Source: Rhodobiaceae bacterium
Lineage (GTDB): Bacteria; Pseudomonadota; Alphaproteobacteria; MED-G09
Direction of reading: 5' to 3'
Assembly (NCBI GenBank): GCA_002683015.1
Contig: NYSO01000013.1
Coordinates: 27,149 to 32,286 of the forward strand
Length of the DNA stretch: 5,138 nt
Numbering within the stretch: position 1 is the first letter of the stretch; each line of letters begins with the position of its first letter. The translations under genes were made by a program, and so were the position numbers. Of the stretch, positions 1 through 5,109 are shown piece after piece. The notes under the pieces were generated by a model. The model had not been told where the DNA came from and ran no database searches. It saw only the letters and a program-made list of their open reading frames with translations.

Positions 1-305
1 TTTATGAAGAAATTATTGGTAAAGATAAATATATTTTTAATTTCCTTTCAGAGGACCAGTTAAATATTGCTCAACTTTTATCAATGAAAAATAATCATAA
101 TTTGAATAATATCGATATTATTAATCATGATTTTGGTCTTATTTTTAAAGATTCCATTGGCTGGATATCTTGTTTTAAAAAAGAAATAATTAAATCAGGA
201 GATCATTCTATTATTATTGGTGAAGTTGATAATTTTGAAATTTTGAACGAGGATAAAAAGCCACTCATATTTTGGTCAGGAGATTTCAGTAGTAAGATTA
301 GTTAA
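1..305 (+). CDS. Flavin reductase-like domain protein, C-terminal part (5' end outside window)
   Basis: The reading frame is open from base 3 to the TAA at 303-305, giving 100 residues. The methionine at base 84 is internal, because family-like sequence continues upstream of it (FNFLSEDQLNIAQLLS). The pattern fits the C-terminal half of the flavin reductase-like FMN-binding split-barrel family: a 'N-x-L-x-x-x-Q' helix start, then a segment equivalent to the family's 'CxxxxxxxxGDHxxxxGEV' block, seen here as SGDHSIIIGEVDNFEI, and a final strand PLIFWSGDFSS. Known members reduce FMN or FAD with NAD(P)H and pass reduced flavin to a partner monooxygenase, or bind FMN themselves. The N-terminal half with most flavin contacts is not visible, so the partner is unknown. 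The gene converges on the BVMO with 10 bp between stop codons. Type I BVMOs carry their own FAD and NADPH sites, so this reductase more likely serves a gene to the left. Confidence 0.72.
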   Translation, partial: YEEIIGKDKYIFNFLSEDQLNIAQLLSMKNNHNLNNIDIINHDFGLIFKDSIGWISCFKKEIIKSGDHSIIIGEVDNFEILNEDKKPLIFWSGDFSSKIS

Positions 306-323
306 ATTTTAAAATTTAACTAA
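298..323. terminator. Perfect 26-bp palindrome between convergent genes, possible bidirectional terminator
   Basis: Bases 298-310 (TTAGTTAAATTTT) are the exact reverse complement of 311-323, so the whole 26 bp is a perfect palindrome centred between 310 and 311. It contains the TAA stop of the flavin reductase gene (303-305) and the stop of the BVMO on the other strand (316-318), at mirror-image positions. As RNA it could fold into a stem of about 11 bp around a small TTAA loop in either direction, which suits a shared terminator of convergent genes. The stem is almost all A-U with one G-C pair, and neither side is followed by a clear T-run. Intrinsic termination would therefore be weak, and the function is inferred. 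Confidence 0.45.
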
Positions 324-1923
324 AAACTACTTCTGGAAAACCTTTATCAGCAGATTCTCTTAATCTGTCGTAATAAACACCTGCTCCTCCAAAATAAATC
401 AAAACTCTTGCATTTTTATTCTCGATATTAGCACCCATCATCCAAGAATGAACCTGGTCACCAACATCCATTAATGTTTGTTTATGTATTTCAGATACAT
501 GTGCAGACCATTCGTTTTCTGCTTCTTCAAGAGGTTGGCATAGCGTGTGACCTTCTTCTTCCATTTTTTTTATACAATCTGAGATCCAAAGTGCATTTTG
601 TTCTATTGATGTAGGTAGGTTGGCAAAAGGTGCTTGAGGGCCAGTAATTGTAAATAAATTGGGGAAATCTGAAATACATACACCCATAATTGATTTAGAC
701 TCTTTTTCCCATTTATCTCTAATTGTTGAACCACTGCTCCCTTTAATATCAAATGCTTCAAGTGCACCTGTATATGCTTGAAAACCTGTTGCTAAAATTA
801 TTATATCAAAAGAGTAATCATTTTTAGTTGTTTTCACACCTGTTTCAGTAATTTCTGATATTGGTTCAAAATTCTTTATATCAACTAGATGAACATTGTC
901 TCTATTAAAAGCTTCATAAAATCCATGATCAAGCGGAGGTCTTTTAGCAAACAAAGGATAACCTTTTGGAGTCAGTAGATCAGCAATAGCAGGATCTTTG
1001 ACTTTTTCTTTCATTTTTTTAATAACAAAATCAGCTGCCATTTTATTGGCTTCTGGATCTGCTAACAGGTCATCAAATGTTTCAAAAACCCAACGAAAAC
1101 TTCCTTTCCAGTTTTCTTCAAATATTTTTTCACGCTCATCAGGTGATGTATCAACGGCATTACGTCCCACTGGGCTATCAAAAGCCATTCCAAAAACATG
1201 ATTTCTGCATTTATTGATTATTTCATCATAATTATCTTTAATTTCTTTTTCCCACTCAGGTGTCATTGGTTTTTGCATTGCTGGTAAAACAAAATTTGGA
1301 GTTCGTTGAAAAACCGTAACACTTTCCGCAGTTTTGGCCATTATTGGCAGCATCTGAACAGTTGACGCTCCGCAACCAATTATACCAATTTTCTTTCCTT
1401 TATAATCAAGCCCCTCTTGAGGCCATCTTGATGAGTGAAAGCAAGGGCCTTTAAATTGCTCTCTGCCTTTTATATTTGGAATTACTGGCTGAGATATCAT
1501 TCCCATTGCACTTATAAAGTATTTGCAACTAAATTTTTCACCATTATTAGTTGTTACGCTCCAAATTTTTTCGTCATTATTAAATTCAGCACTTATTATT
1601 TCAGTATTAAGTTGGATATCTGGCCACATATTACATTTATCTGCTACAAAGTGAAGATAACGATTGGTTTCTTCCCAACCAGGGTATCTTTCTGACCAAG
1701 TCCATTCTTGCATAATTTCTTTTGAAAAAGATAGGCAATAGTAATAACCCTCACTATCAGTGGCTGCACCTGGGTATTTATTCCAATTCCATGTTCCACC
1801 AATTCCAGAGGCTTTGTCAAAAACTTTTAAAGAAATACCTAATTTTTTTAGATGATGAATTAGTGCTAATCCTGCAAATCCTGCGCCAACAATAATAGCA
1901 TCATAGTCAACTTTTTTTCCCAA
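316..1923 (-). CDS. Type I Baeyer-Villiger monooxygenase (FAD/NADPH-dependent, cyclohexanone monooxygenase-like)
   Basis: This 535-aa protein is close to the usual family length. Visible landmarks, in order: FAD Rossmann motif GAGFAG (13-18); GGTWNWNKYPGAATD (42-56), whose D56 aligns with the active-site aspartate of cyclohexanone and phenylacetone monooxygenases; the BVMO fingerprint FxGxxxHxxxWP (F157, G159, H163, W167, P168); a second, NADPH-binding Rossmann motif GCGAST (183-188) followed by VFQRTPN (204-210); KRPPLDHGFYEAFNRDNV (327-344), with R328 matching the arginine that stabilises the peroxyflavin; ATGF (378-381); and SWMMGANI (493-500) near the C-terminus. Such enzymes insert one oxygen of O2 next to a carbonyl, turning ketones into esters or lactones in the cytosol; some oxidise sulfur or nitrogen instead. 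The start is TTG, supported by AAGGAAG just upstream; translation from it puts the FAD motif at the normal distance from the N-terminus. The last position of the second Rossmann motif is threonine (T188), where glycine or alanine is usual. The substrate is not predictable. Confidence 0.93.
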   Translation of the reverse strand: MGKKVDYDAIIVGAGFAGLALIHHLKKLGISLKVFDKASGIGGTWNWNKYPGAATDSEGYYYCLSFSKEIMQEWTWSERYPGWEETNRYLHFVADKCNMWPDIQLNTEIISAEFNNDEKIWSVTTNNGEKFSCKYFISAMGMISQPVIPNIKGREQFKGPCFHSSRWPQEGLDYKGKKIGIIGCGASTVQMLPIMAKTAESVTVFQRTPNFVLPAMQKPMTPEWEKEIKDNYDEIINKCRNHVFGMAFDSPVGRNAVDTSPDEREKIFEENWKGSFRWVFETFDDLLADPEANKMAADFVIKKMKEKVKDPAIADLLTPKGYPLFAKRPPLDHGFYEAFNRDNVHLVDIKNFEPISEITETGVKTTKNDYSFDIIILATGFQAYTGALEAFDIKGSSGSTIRDKWEKESKSIMGVCISDFPNLFTITGPQAPFANLPTSIEQNALWISDCIKKMEEEGHTLCQPLEEAENEWSAHVSEIHKQTLMDVGDQVHSWMMGANIENKNARVLIYFGGAGVYYDRLRESADKGFPEVVFS

Positions 1924-1928
1924 TTTAT

Positions 1929-1935
1929 CTTCCTT
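1929..1935 (-). promoter_or_regulatory. Ribosome binding site supporting the TTG start of the BVMO
   Basis: Read on the minus strand the sequence is AAGGAAG, then GATAA-type spacer bases and the TTG start, with 5 nt between the motif and TTG (7 nt from its AAGGA core). This is a good Shine-Dalgarno match at normal spacing. It supports TTG as the true initiation codon; no ATG lies in frame at a better position. Confidence 0.6.
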
Positions 1936-1966
1936 AGAATAATTATGATATTATGATTTTTTTTAA

Positions 1967-1995
1967 ATAATAAATAACATATCATGAGTATTCAA
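1967..1995 (-). promoter_or_regulatory. Candidate sigma-70-type promoter for the BVMO gene
   Basis: On the minus strand, TTGAAT (plus-strand bases 1990-1995, 4 of 6 matches to TTGACA) is followed after exactly 17 nt by TATTAT (1967-1972, 5 of 6 matches to TATAAT). Transcription would start near 1960, leaving a leader of about 37 nt before the TTG start. The -35 element overlaps the left arm of the TTCAA/TTGAA dyad, and the ATTATGAT tandem repeat sits just downstream of the predicted start. The match is reasonable, but chance matches are common in AT-rich DNA. Confidence 0.33.
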
Positions 1996-2030
1996 ACTTG
2001 CAATATTGAAAAAAATGGAGATTTATAATT

Positions 2031-2492
2031 ATGATTGTTTCATCAGCAAAACATCAAAGAATTGTTAATGTTCCTAAAGATTATTTATGGAAAAGAATTT
2101 CAGACTTTAAAAATATTGGTACTCTTCTTCCTCCTCCGATTATAGATGAGGTAAAATGTGAAAGTAATGAAATAGGTTCATTACGATATTTGACTCTAGG
2201 AGAAAAACAAAAATACCCTGGAGAAATTATTGAAAGACTTGAAGTAGAATATAATCAAAGTTTTTTTGTATACTCTATTGTAGATACATCATGCCTTCCA
2301 GTAAGAAATTATATTGCAGCAATTACATTAAAAGAGATTTCTAAAAAACAGACTGAAGCGGCTATTACTAGCAATTGGGTCGATAAAAGCTCTTCACCCG
2401 AAGAGATGAAAAAAATGTTTGAAGCCCTTTATGAGTTAATGTTCTTAAACTCTGAAACACAATATATTGAGATAAATAACAATGAATCTTGA
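2031..2492 (+). CDS. SRPBCC (START/Bet v1-like) family protein, PYR/PYL/RCAR-like subgroup
   Basis: This is a small soluble protein of 153 aa, the normal size for a single helix-grip (START/Bet v1) domain, with no signal peptide or membrane segment. The order of conserved pieces matches the bacterial PYR/PYL/RCAR-like group: VPKDYLWKRISDFKNIG (14-30), with tryptophan and 'isDF'; a proline-rich turn LPPP (33-36); GSLRYLTL (49-56); ERLEVEYNQSFFVYSIVD (68-85), equivalent to the 'ERL-e-D-x-x-r-x-x-x-Y-x-I' block; LPVRNYIAAITL (89-100); and TSNWVDKSS (113-121), followed by a long C-terminal helix. The fold binds hydrophobic ligands, and some members are cyclases or dehydratases, but no catalytic residues can be assigned here. 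The resemblance to plant abscisic-acid receptors is one of fold family and does not imply hormone sensing. Its last 11 bases overlap the kinase gene, so the two are very likely cotranscribed and translationally coupled. It may bind or help process the kinase's substrate, which is inference. Confidence 0.75.
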   Translation: MIVSSAKHQRIVNVPKDYLWKRISDFKNIGTLLPPPIIDEVKCESNEIGSLRYLTLGEKQKYPGEIIERLEVEYNQSFFVYSIVDTSCLPVRNYIAAITLKEISKKQTEAAITSNWVDKSSSPEEMKKMFEALYELMFLNSETQYIEINNNES

Positions 2493-3516
2493 CCAAGAAG
2501 AATTTAAAAAAATTATTGAATTTTTGTCTTTAGAAAATTTTAATATAGATGAAGGTTTCACTCCTAAGCCAATTGGTGATGGACAGTCTAACCCTACTTT
2601 TTTAATAAGAGATGAAAGAAAAAATTATAAAGTATTAAGAACTCAGCCTATAGGAAATTTAGCTAGAGGCGCTCATAGAGTTGATCGTGAATTTTCTGTT
2701 ATTAATGCTTTATTCAATAAGGGATTTGAGTGCCCGCAACCTTTTGTCTTATGCAATAAAACAAAATTAATTGGAAGAATGTTTTATGTAATGGAATTTG
2801 AGGAGGGTGATATCAACTTTGATCCTTTTTTACCAGATGAGAGCTTTGAAGATAAACAAAAAATATACAAATCTTTAGCTGAGGTCTTGGGAAGGCTTCA
2901 TAGTTATAATATTGATGAATTGGGTCTTTCTTTTAAGAAAAATCAAGGATTTATGAAAAGGAATTTATCTCTTTGGTACGATCAGATTTTTGATGATGTA
3001 TCCAAAAAAGATAAAGAAATTGAAAAAGTTTATAAAGATATCTTGAGTAAATTACCTACAGAAAGCACTTTATCCCTCCTGCACGGTGATTTTAAATTAG
3101 ATAATACTGTTATTGGTGAAAATAAGAAATGTAAGGCTGTACTGGACTGGGAGCTATCTTCATTTGGAGAACCTTTGGTTGATATAAGCTTTCAAATTAT
3201 CAATTGGTTGATACCTTCAGGTGTATTGTATGGGATAGGAGGGGACTGGAAAAAAAATGGTCTACCATCGGCAAGTGACTTTTTATCTTGGTATGAGTAT
3301 TCTTACCAAAAAAAAGTAGAAATAAATTCGTTGAGAAATGCATGCATATTTTCATTAATTAAACTTTTTTGTATTCTTAAAGGAATAGAAAATAGATTTC
3401 ATCAGGGAAATGCTATTTCAAAAGATGCTGAAGAAAAAATTCTATCCGCCCCAGCAATTAAAGAAGTTTTGATGAATTCATTTGAGACCAATCCAAATGA
3501 TATAATTGTTTCTTAG
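2482..3516 (+). CDS. Phosphotransferase (APH/choline-kinase-like fold), ACAD10/ACAD11/LvaA-type small-molecule kinase
   Basis: The 344-aa length is typical of single-domain members. N-lobe: a nucleotide-loop-like GDGQSNPTFLI (32-42), strand YKVLRTQP (49-56) and AHRVDREF (64-71), with E70 as the likely helix-C glutamate. Hinge: FYVMEFEEGD (101-110). Catalytic loop HGDFKLDN (201-208), with D203 as the likely base and N208; the metal-binding DWE (D222) occupies the position of the DFG motif. All core kinase residues appear present, so the protein should be active. The pattern 'VLR-x-x-P-x-G-x-x-x-x-x-AHRVDRE' marks the subgroup found fused to acyl-CoA dehydrogenases in ACAD10/11 and in bacterial LvaA. 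Those proteins phosphorylate the hydroxyl of 4-hydroxyacyl-CoAs. An aminoglycoside-resistance role is unlikely. The start overlaps the end of the SRPBCC gene by 11 bp, with only a weak GAG-type ribosome site upstream (about 2469-2472), which suggests translational coupling. The exact substrate is unknown. Confidence 0.83.
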   Translation: MNLDQEEFKKIIEFLSLENFNIDEGFTPKPIGDGQSNPTFLIRDERKNYKVLRTQPIGNLARGAHRVDREFSVINALFNKGFECPQPFVLCNKTKLIGRMFYVMEFEEGDINFDPFLPDESFEDKQKIYKSLAEVLGRLHSYNIDELGLSFKKNQGFMKRNLSLWYDQIFDDVSKKDKEIEKVYKDILSKLPTESTLSLLHGDFKLDNTVIGENKKCKAVLDWELSSFGEPLVDISFQIINWLIPSGVLYGIGGDWKKNGLPSASDFLSWYEYSYQKKVEINSLRNACIFSLIKLFCILKGIENRFHQGNAISKDAEEKILSAPAIKEVLMNSFETNPNDIIVS

Positions 3517-3518
3517 AT

Positions 3519-3544
3519 TTAATGCTTTTAAGCATTAGTTTTTT
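3519..3544 (+). terminator. Rho-independent terminator after the kinase gene
   Basis: TAATGCTT (3520-3527) and AAGCATTA (3530-3537) are exact reverse complements. They form a hairpin that realistically has 7 bp and a TTTA loop, extendable by a T-G wobble (3519-3538). Six T residues (3539-3544) follow after one G. It starts 3 bp after the kinase stop codon, the classic position. It divides the rightward cluster into SRPBCC-kinase and SDR-SDR units, although a fairly AT-rich stem may allow readthrough. Confidence 0.75.
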
Positions 3545-3579
3545 ATGATTTTATTACATTGTAAAAAAGGGAGAAGTAA
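3545..3579 (+). promoter_or_regulatory. Leader of the SDR pair: strong ribosome binding site, promoter not resolved
   Basis: AAGGGAG (3567-3573) lies 6 nt before the ATG at 3580, a strong Shine-Dalgarno match that fixes this start. A TATGAT hexamer (3544-3549) could be a -10 element, but the bases 17-18 nt upstream fall in the terminator hairpin and do not resemble a -35. Whether the SDR pair has its own promoter or depends on readthrough cannot be settled from this sequence. Confidence 0.4.
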
Positions 3580-4344
3580 ATGACTAAATATAGATTTTCT
3601 GATGGAGCTGCCTTAGTTTTTGGAGGTTCAGGGGGACTTGGTACAGGAATTGTGAATTTACTTGCTGAAAGCGGAAGTGATGTTGCATTTACTTATTTCA
3701 AAAATCAAGAAAGCGCTGAAAATAATTTAAAAAATATACAAAAATTAGGAAGGGACGGATTAATCGGAAGCGTGGATCTATTGGATTTACAAGCTGTTGA
3801 AAAATTCTCTGTTGATGCAAAAGATAAGTTTGGAAAAATTCATTCTGTAATTTTTGCCACAGGACCTTTTTTACATATTATGCCAGTTTTAGAGGCAAAA
3901 CCTGAGGATGTTTACTATACTTTAGATGCCGATATTAAGGGTTTTTATCATGTTCTTAAAGCAGTGGTTCCAATCTTAAAGGAAAGTGGAGGAGGCTCTA
4001 TTACAGCATTAACTACTGCAGCAATTCATAGATATATTAGCACAGATGGACTATCCTCAATTCCTAAGTCCGGTGTACAGCATTTATGTACTGCAATTGC
4101 TAGAGAAGAGGGACATCATGGAATAAGGGCTAATTGTGTAGCTGTTGGATTAATAGCTGTTGGACTTTCACAGGAAATTGATTCTCCTCCGGGTGGTATT
4201 TTAGATCAGTGGATGAATCAAGTTCCACTTGGTAGAGCTGGAGCCCCTGAAGAGCTATTCGATACTGTAGTCTTTTTAGCATCCGAAAATGCTGGTTATA
4301 TTAGCGGCCAATCATTACCTGTTGATGGCGGTTATTCAGCATAA
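3580..4344 (+). CDS. Divergent short-chain dehydrogenase/reductase lacking the catalytic tyrosine
   Basis: The protein has 254 aa, the usual classical-SDR length. The Rossmann glycine motif is intact: GGSGGLGTG (15-23). Other landmarks are ATG (93-95) in place of NAG, GGGSITALTTAA (137-148) as the strand that normally carries the catalytic serine, GIRANCVAVG (181-190), and a standard C-terminus YISGQSLPVDGG (240-251). The active-site block reads DGLSSIPKSGVQHL (156-169). K163 fits the YxxxK lysine, but the tyrosine position four residues earlier is S159, and the catalytic serine position is threonine (T145 or T146). The FabI-type tyrosine, seven residues before the lysine, is also missing (D156). 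I recall an SDR subgroup with a similar 'DGLSxxPK' pattern, so this appears to be a natural variant and not a sequencing error. It may be a non-catalytic partner subunit, use another residue, or perform a different reaction. The next SDR starts 10 bp downstream, so the pair is almost certainly one transcript. Confidence 0.85.
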   Translation: MTKYRFSDGAALVFGGSGGLGTGIVNLLAESGSDVAFTYFKNQESAENNLKNIQKLGRDGLIGSVDLLDLQAVEKFSVDAKDKFGKIHSVIFATGPFLHIMPVLEAKPEDVYYTLDADIKGFYHVLKAVVPILKESGGGSITALTTAAIHRYISTDGLSSIPKSGVQHLCTAIAREEGHHGIRANCVAVGLIAVGLSQEIDSPPGGILDQWMNQVPLGRAGAPEELFDTVVFLASENAGYISGQSLPVDGGYSA

Positions 4345-4354
4345 TGGTAATAAA

Positions 4355-5083
4355 ATGAATTTTGAAAACAAAAATATAATTGTTATCGGTGGAAGTAGTG
4401 GAATAGGAAGAGGTATTGCCTCCTCTTATATTGATAAAGGTGCGAATGTTTGTATTACTGGTACTAGAGATAAGATATCTGATTATGATGAAGAAATATC
4501 AGAAAATATAAAAAAATGTACATATCAAAAATTAGATTTATCTAATCATGATAATTTAGAAAAATTATCCCTACCTTTCGATGATATTAATACTCTAGTC
4601 TGCTCTCAAGGAATTGTTGCCTATGATCAAAAGGAGTTTGAAATGGGAACTTTTAAAAAAGTTATTGATCTAAACTTAAATTCCGTGATGGCTTCATGTA
4701 CTTTTTTTCAGGAAAATCTCTCAAAAAATAACGGTTCGATTGTTATCATAGGCTCTGGTGCTAGTTTTCATGCTGTAAAAGGCAATCCAGCATATTCTGC
4801 TTCAAAAGGCGGACTTTTAACTCTTATAAAAACTTTAGCAGAGGCATGGGCAAGAGACGGAATTAGGGTAAATGGTATTGCTCCTGGTTATGTAGCGACA
4901 AAGCTAACAGAGGTTACTTTTGGAAATGAAAAAAGGTATGAGAATTCGCTTAAAGGTATACCACTCAGAAGGTGGGGTTCCCCTAAAGACATGGGTGAGG
5001 TTTGTTGTTTTTTAAGTAGTGATGGCGCTTCTTACGTAACAGGCCAAATGTTAACCGTGGATGGCGGTATGAGTCTTTCATAA
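4355..5083 (+). CDS. Classical short-chain dehydrogenase/reductase with complete active site
   Basis: The start chosen is the ATG at 4355, giving 242 aa. It puts the cofactor motif GGSSGIGRG (12-20) at the standard distance from the N-terminus. An earlier in-frame ATG at 4289 would only add 22 residues read out of frame from the end of the preceding SDR. The full catalytic set is present: N107 in DLNLNS, S134 in IIGSGAS, and Y147 and K151 in YSASK, with the usual 13-residue Ser-Tyr spacing. GIRVNGIAPGYVAT (169-182) and YVTGQMLTVDGG (227-238) are typical of the family. TGTR (35-38) after the second strand, with R38, favours NADP(H), though this is only a tendency. It should be an NAD(P)-dependent alcohol or hydroxyacyl dehydrogenase or reductase in the cytosol. 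There is no strong Shine-Dalgarno sequence in the 10-bp gap after the previous stop, so translation probably depends on coupling to the upstream SDR. The substrate is unknown. Confidence 0.9.
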   Translation: MNFENKNIIVIGGSSGIGRGIASSYIDKGANVCITGTRDKISDYDEEISENIKKCTYQKLDLSNHDNLEKLSLPFDDINTLVCSQGIVAYDQKEFEMGTFKKVIDLNLNSVMASCTFFQENLSKNNGSIVIIGSGASFHAVKGNPAYSASKGGLLTLIKTLAEAWARDGIRVNGIAPGYVATKLTEVTFGNEKRYENSLKGIPLRRWGSPKDMGEVCCFLSSDGASYVTGQMLTVDGGMSLS

Positions 5084-5096
5084 GCTTAAAAGGTTT

Positions 5097-5103
5097 AAAG
5101 GAG
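5097..5103 (+). promoter_or_regulatory. Strong ribosome binding site for the gene at the right edge
   Basis: AAAGGAG lies 6 nt (all A) before an ATG at 5110. This near-consensus Shine-Dalgarno sequence is the main evidence that the few codons at the window end are a real gene start. There is no terminator between the SDR stop (5083) and this site, so the gene probably belongs to the SDR transcript. Confidence 0.65.
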
Positions 5104-5109
5104 AAAAAA

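Larger units (their letters stand above)
1924..2030. promoter_or_regulatory. Divergent intergenic regulatory region between BVMO and the SRPBCC-kinase unit
   Basis: This 107-bp spacer must hold leftward and rightward promoters. It contains a tandem direct repeat of ATTATGAT (1942-1949 and 1950-1957), a T8 tract (1957-1964), a short dyad TTCAA-N10-TTGAA (1991-1995 and 2006-2010), and an 8-bp palindrome CAATATTG (2001-2008). A rightward -10-like hexamer TATCAT lies at 1980-1985 but has no recognisable -35. The gene at 2031 has a GGAG at 2017-2020, 10 nt before its ATG, a slightly long spacing. The repeats could be operator sites, but in DNA this AT-rich short repeats also arise by chance, and no regulator gene is visible in the window. 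Confidence 0.4.

Noticed and set aside
84..305. A 73-aa gene starting at the ATG at 84
   Set aside because: The frame stays open to the left edge and the upstream residues fit the same flavin-reductase-like fold, so this methionine is internal to a larger, truncated gene.
998..1201. Plus-strand open frame of 67 codons
   Set aside because: It lies entirely antisense to the well-supported BVMO gene and has no recognisable motif or ribosome site.
1435..1695. Plus-strand open frame of 86 codons
   Set aside because: It is also antisense to the BVMO; its hydrophobic/aromatic composition is what the opposite strand of AT-rich coding DNA gives.
2024..2029. Perfect TATAAT hexamer as the -10 of the SRPBCC gene
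   Set aside because: It ends two bases before the ATG at 2031, so transcription would begin inside the gene; no -35 lies at 16-18 nt. It is probably chance in AT-rich DNA.
2482..3516. Aminoglycoside-resistance phosphotransferase
   Set aside because: The VLR...AHRVDRE pattern and the metabolic neighbours point to the ACAD10/11/LvaA-type kinase subgroup and not to antibiotic-modifying enzymes.
3580..4344. FabI-type enoyl-ACP reductase
   Set aside because: FabI needs a tyrosine seven residues before the active-site lysine; that position is D156 here, and no equivalent tyrosine is visible.
4289..4354. Longer N-terminus for the second SDR, starting at 4289
   Set aside because: The extra 22 residues overlap the end of the first SDR in another frame and are not SDR-like; the ATG at 4355 gives a normal N-terminus.
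5086..5101. Imperfect direct repeat TTAAAAGG / TTTAAAGG as a regulatory site
   Set aside because: It is short and imperfect, and its second copy is explained by the ribosome binding site of the next gene.
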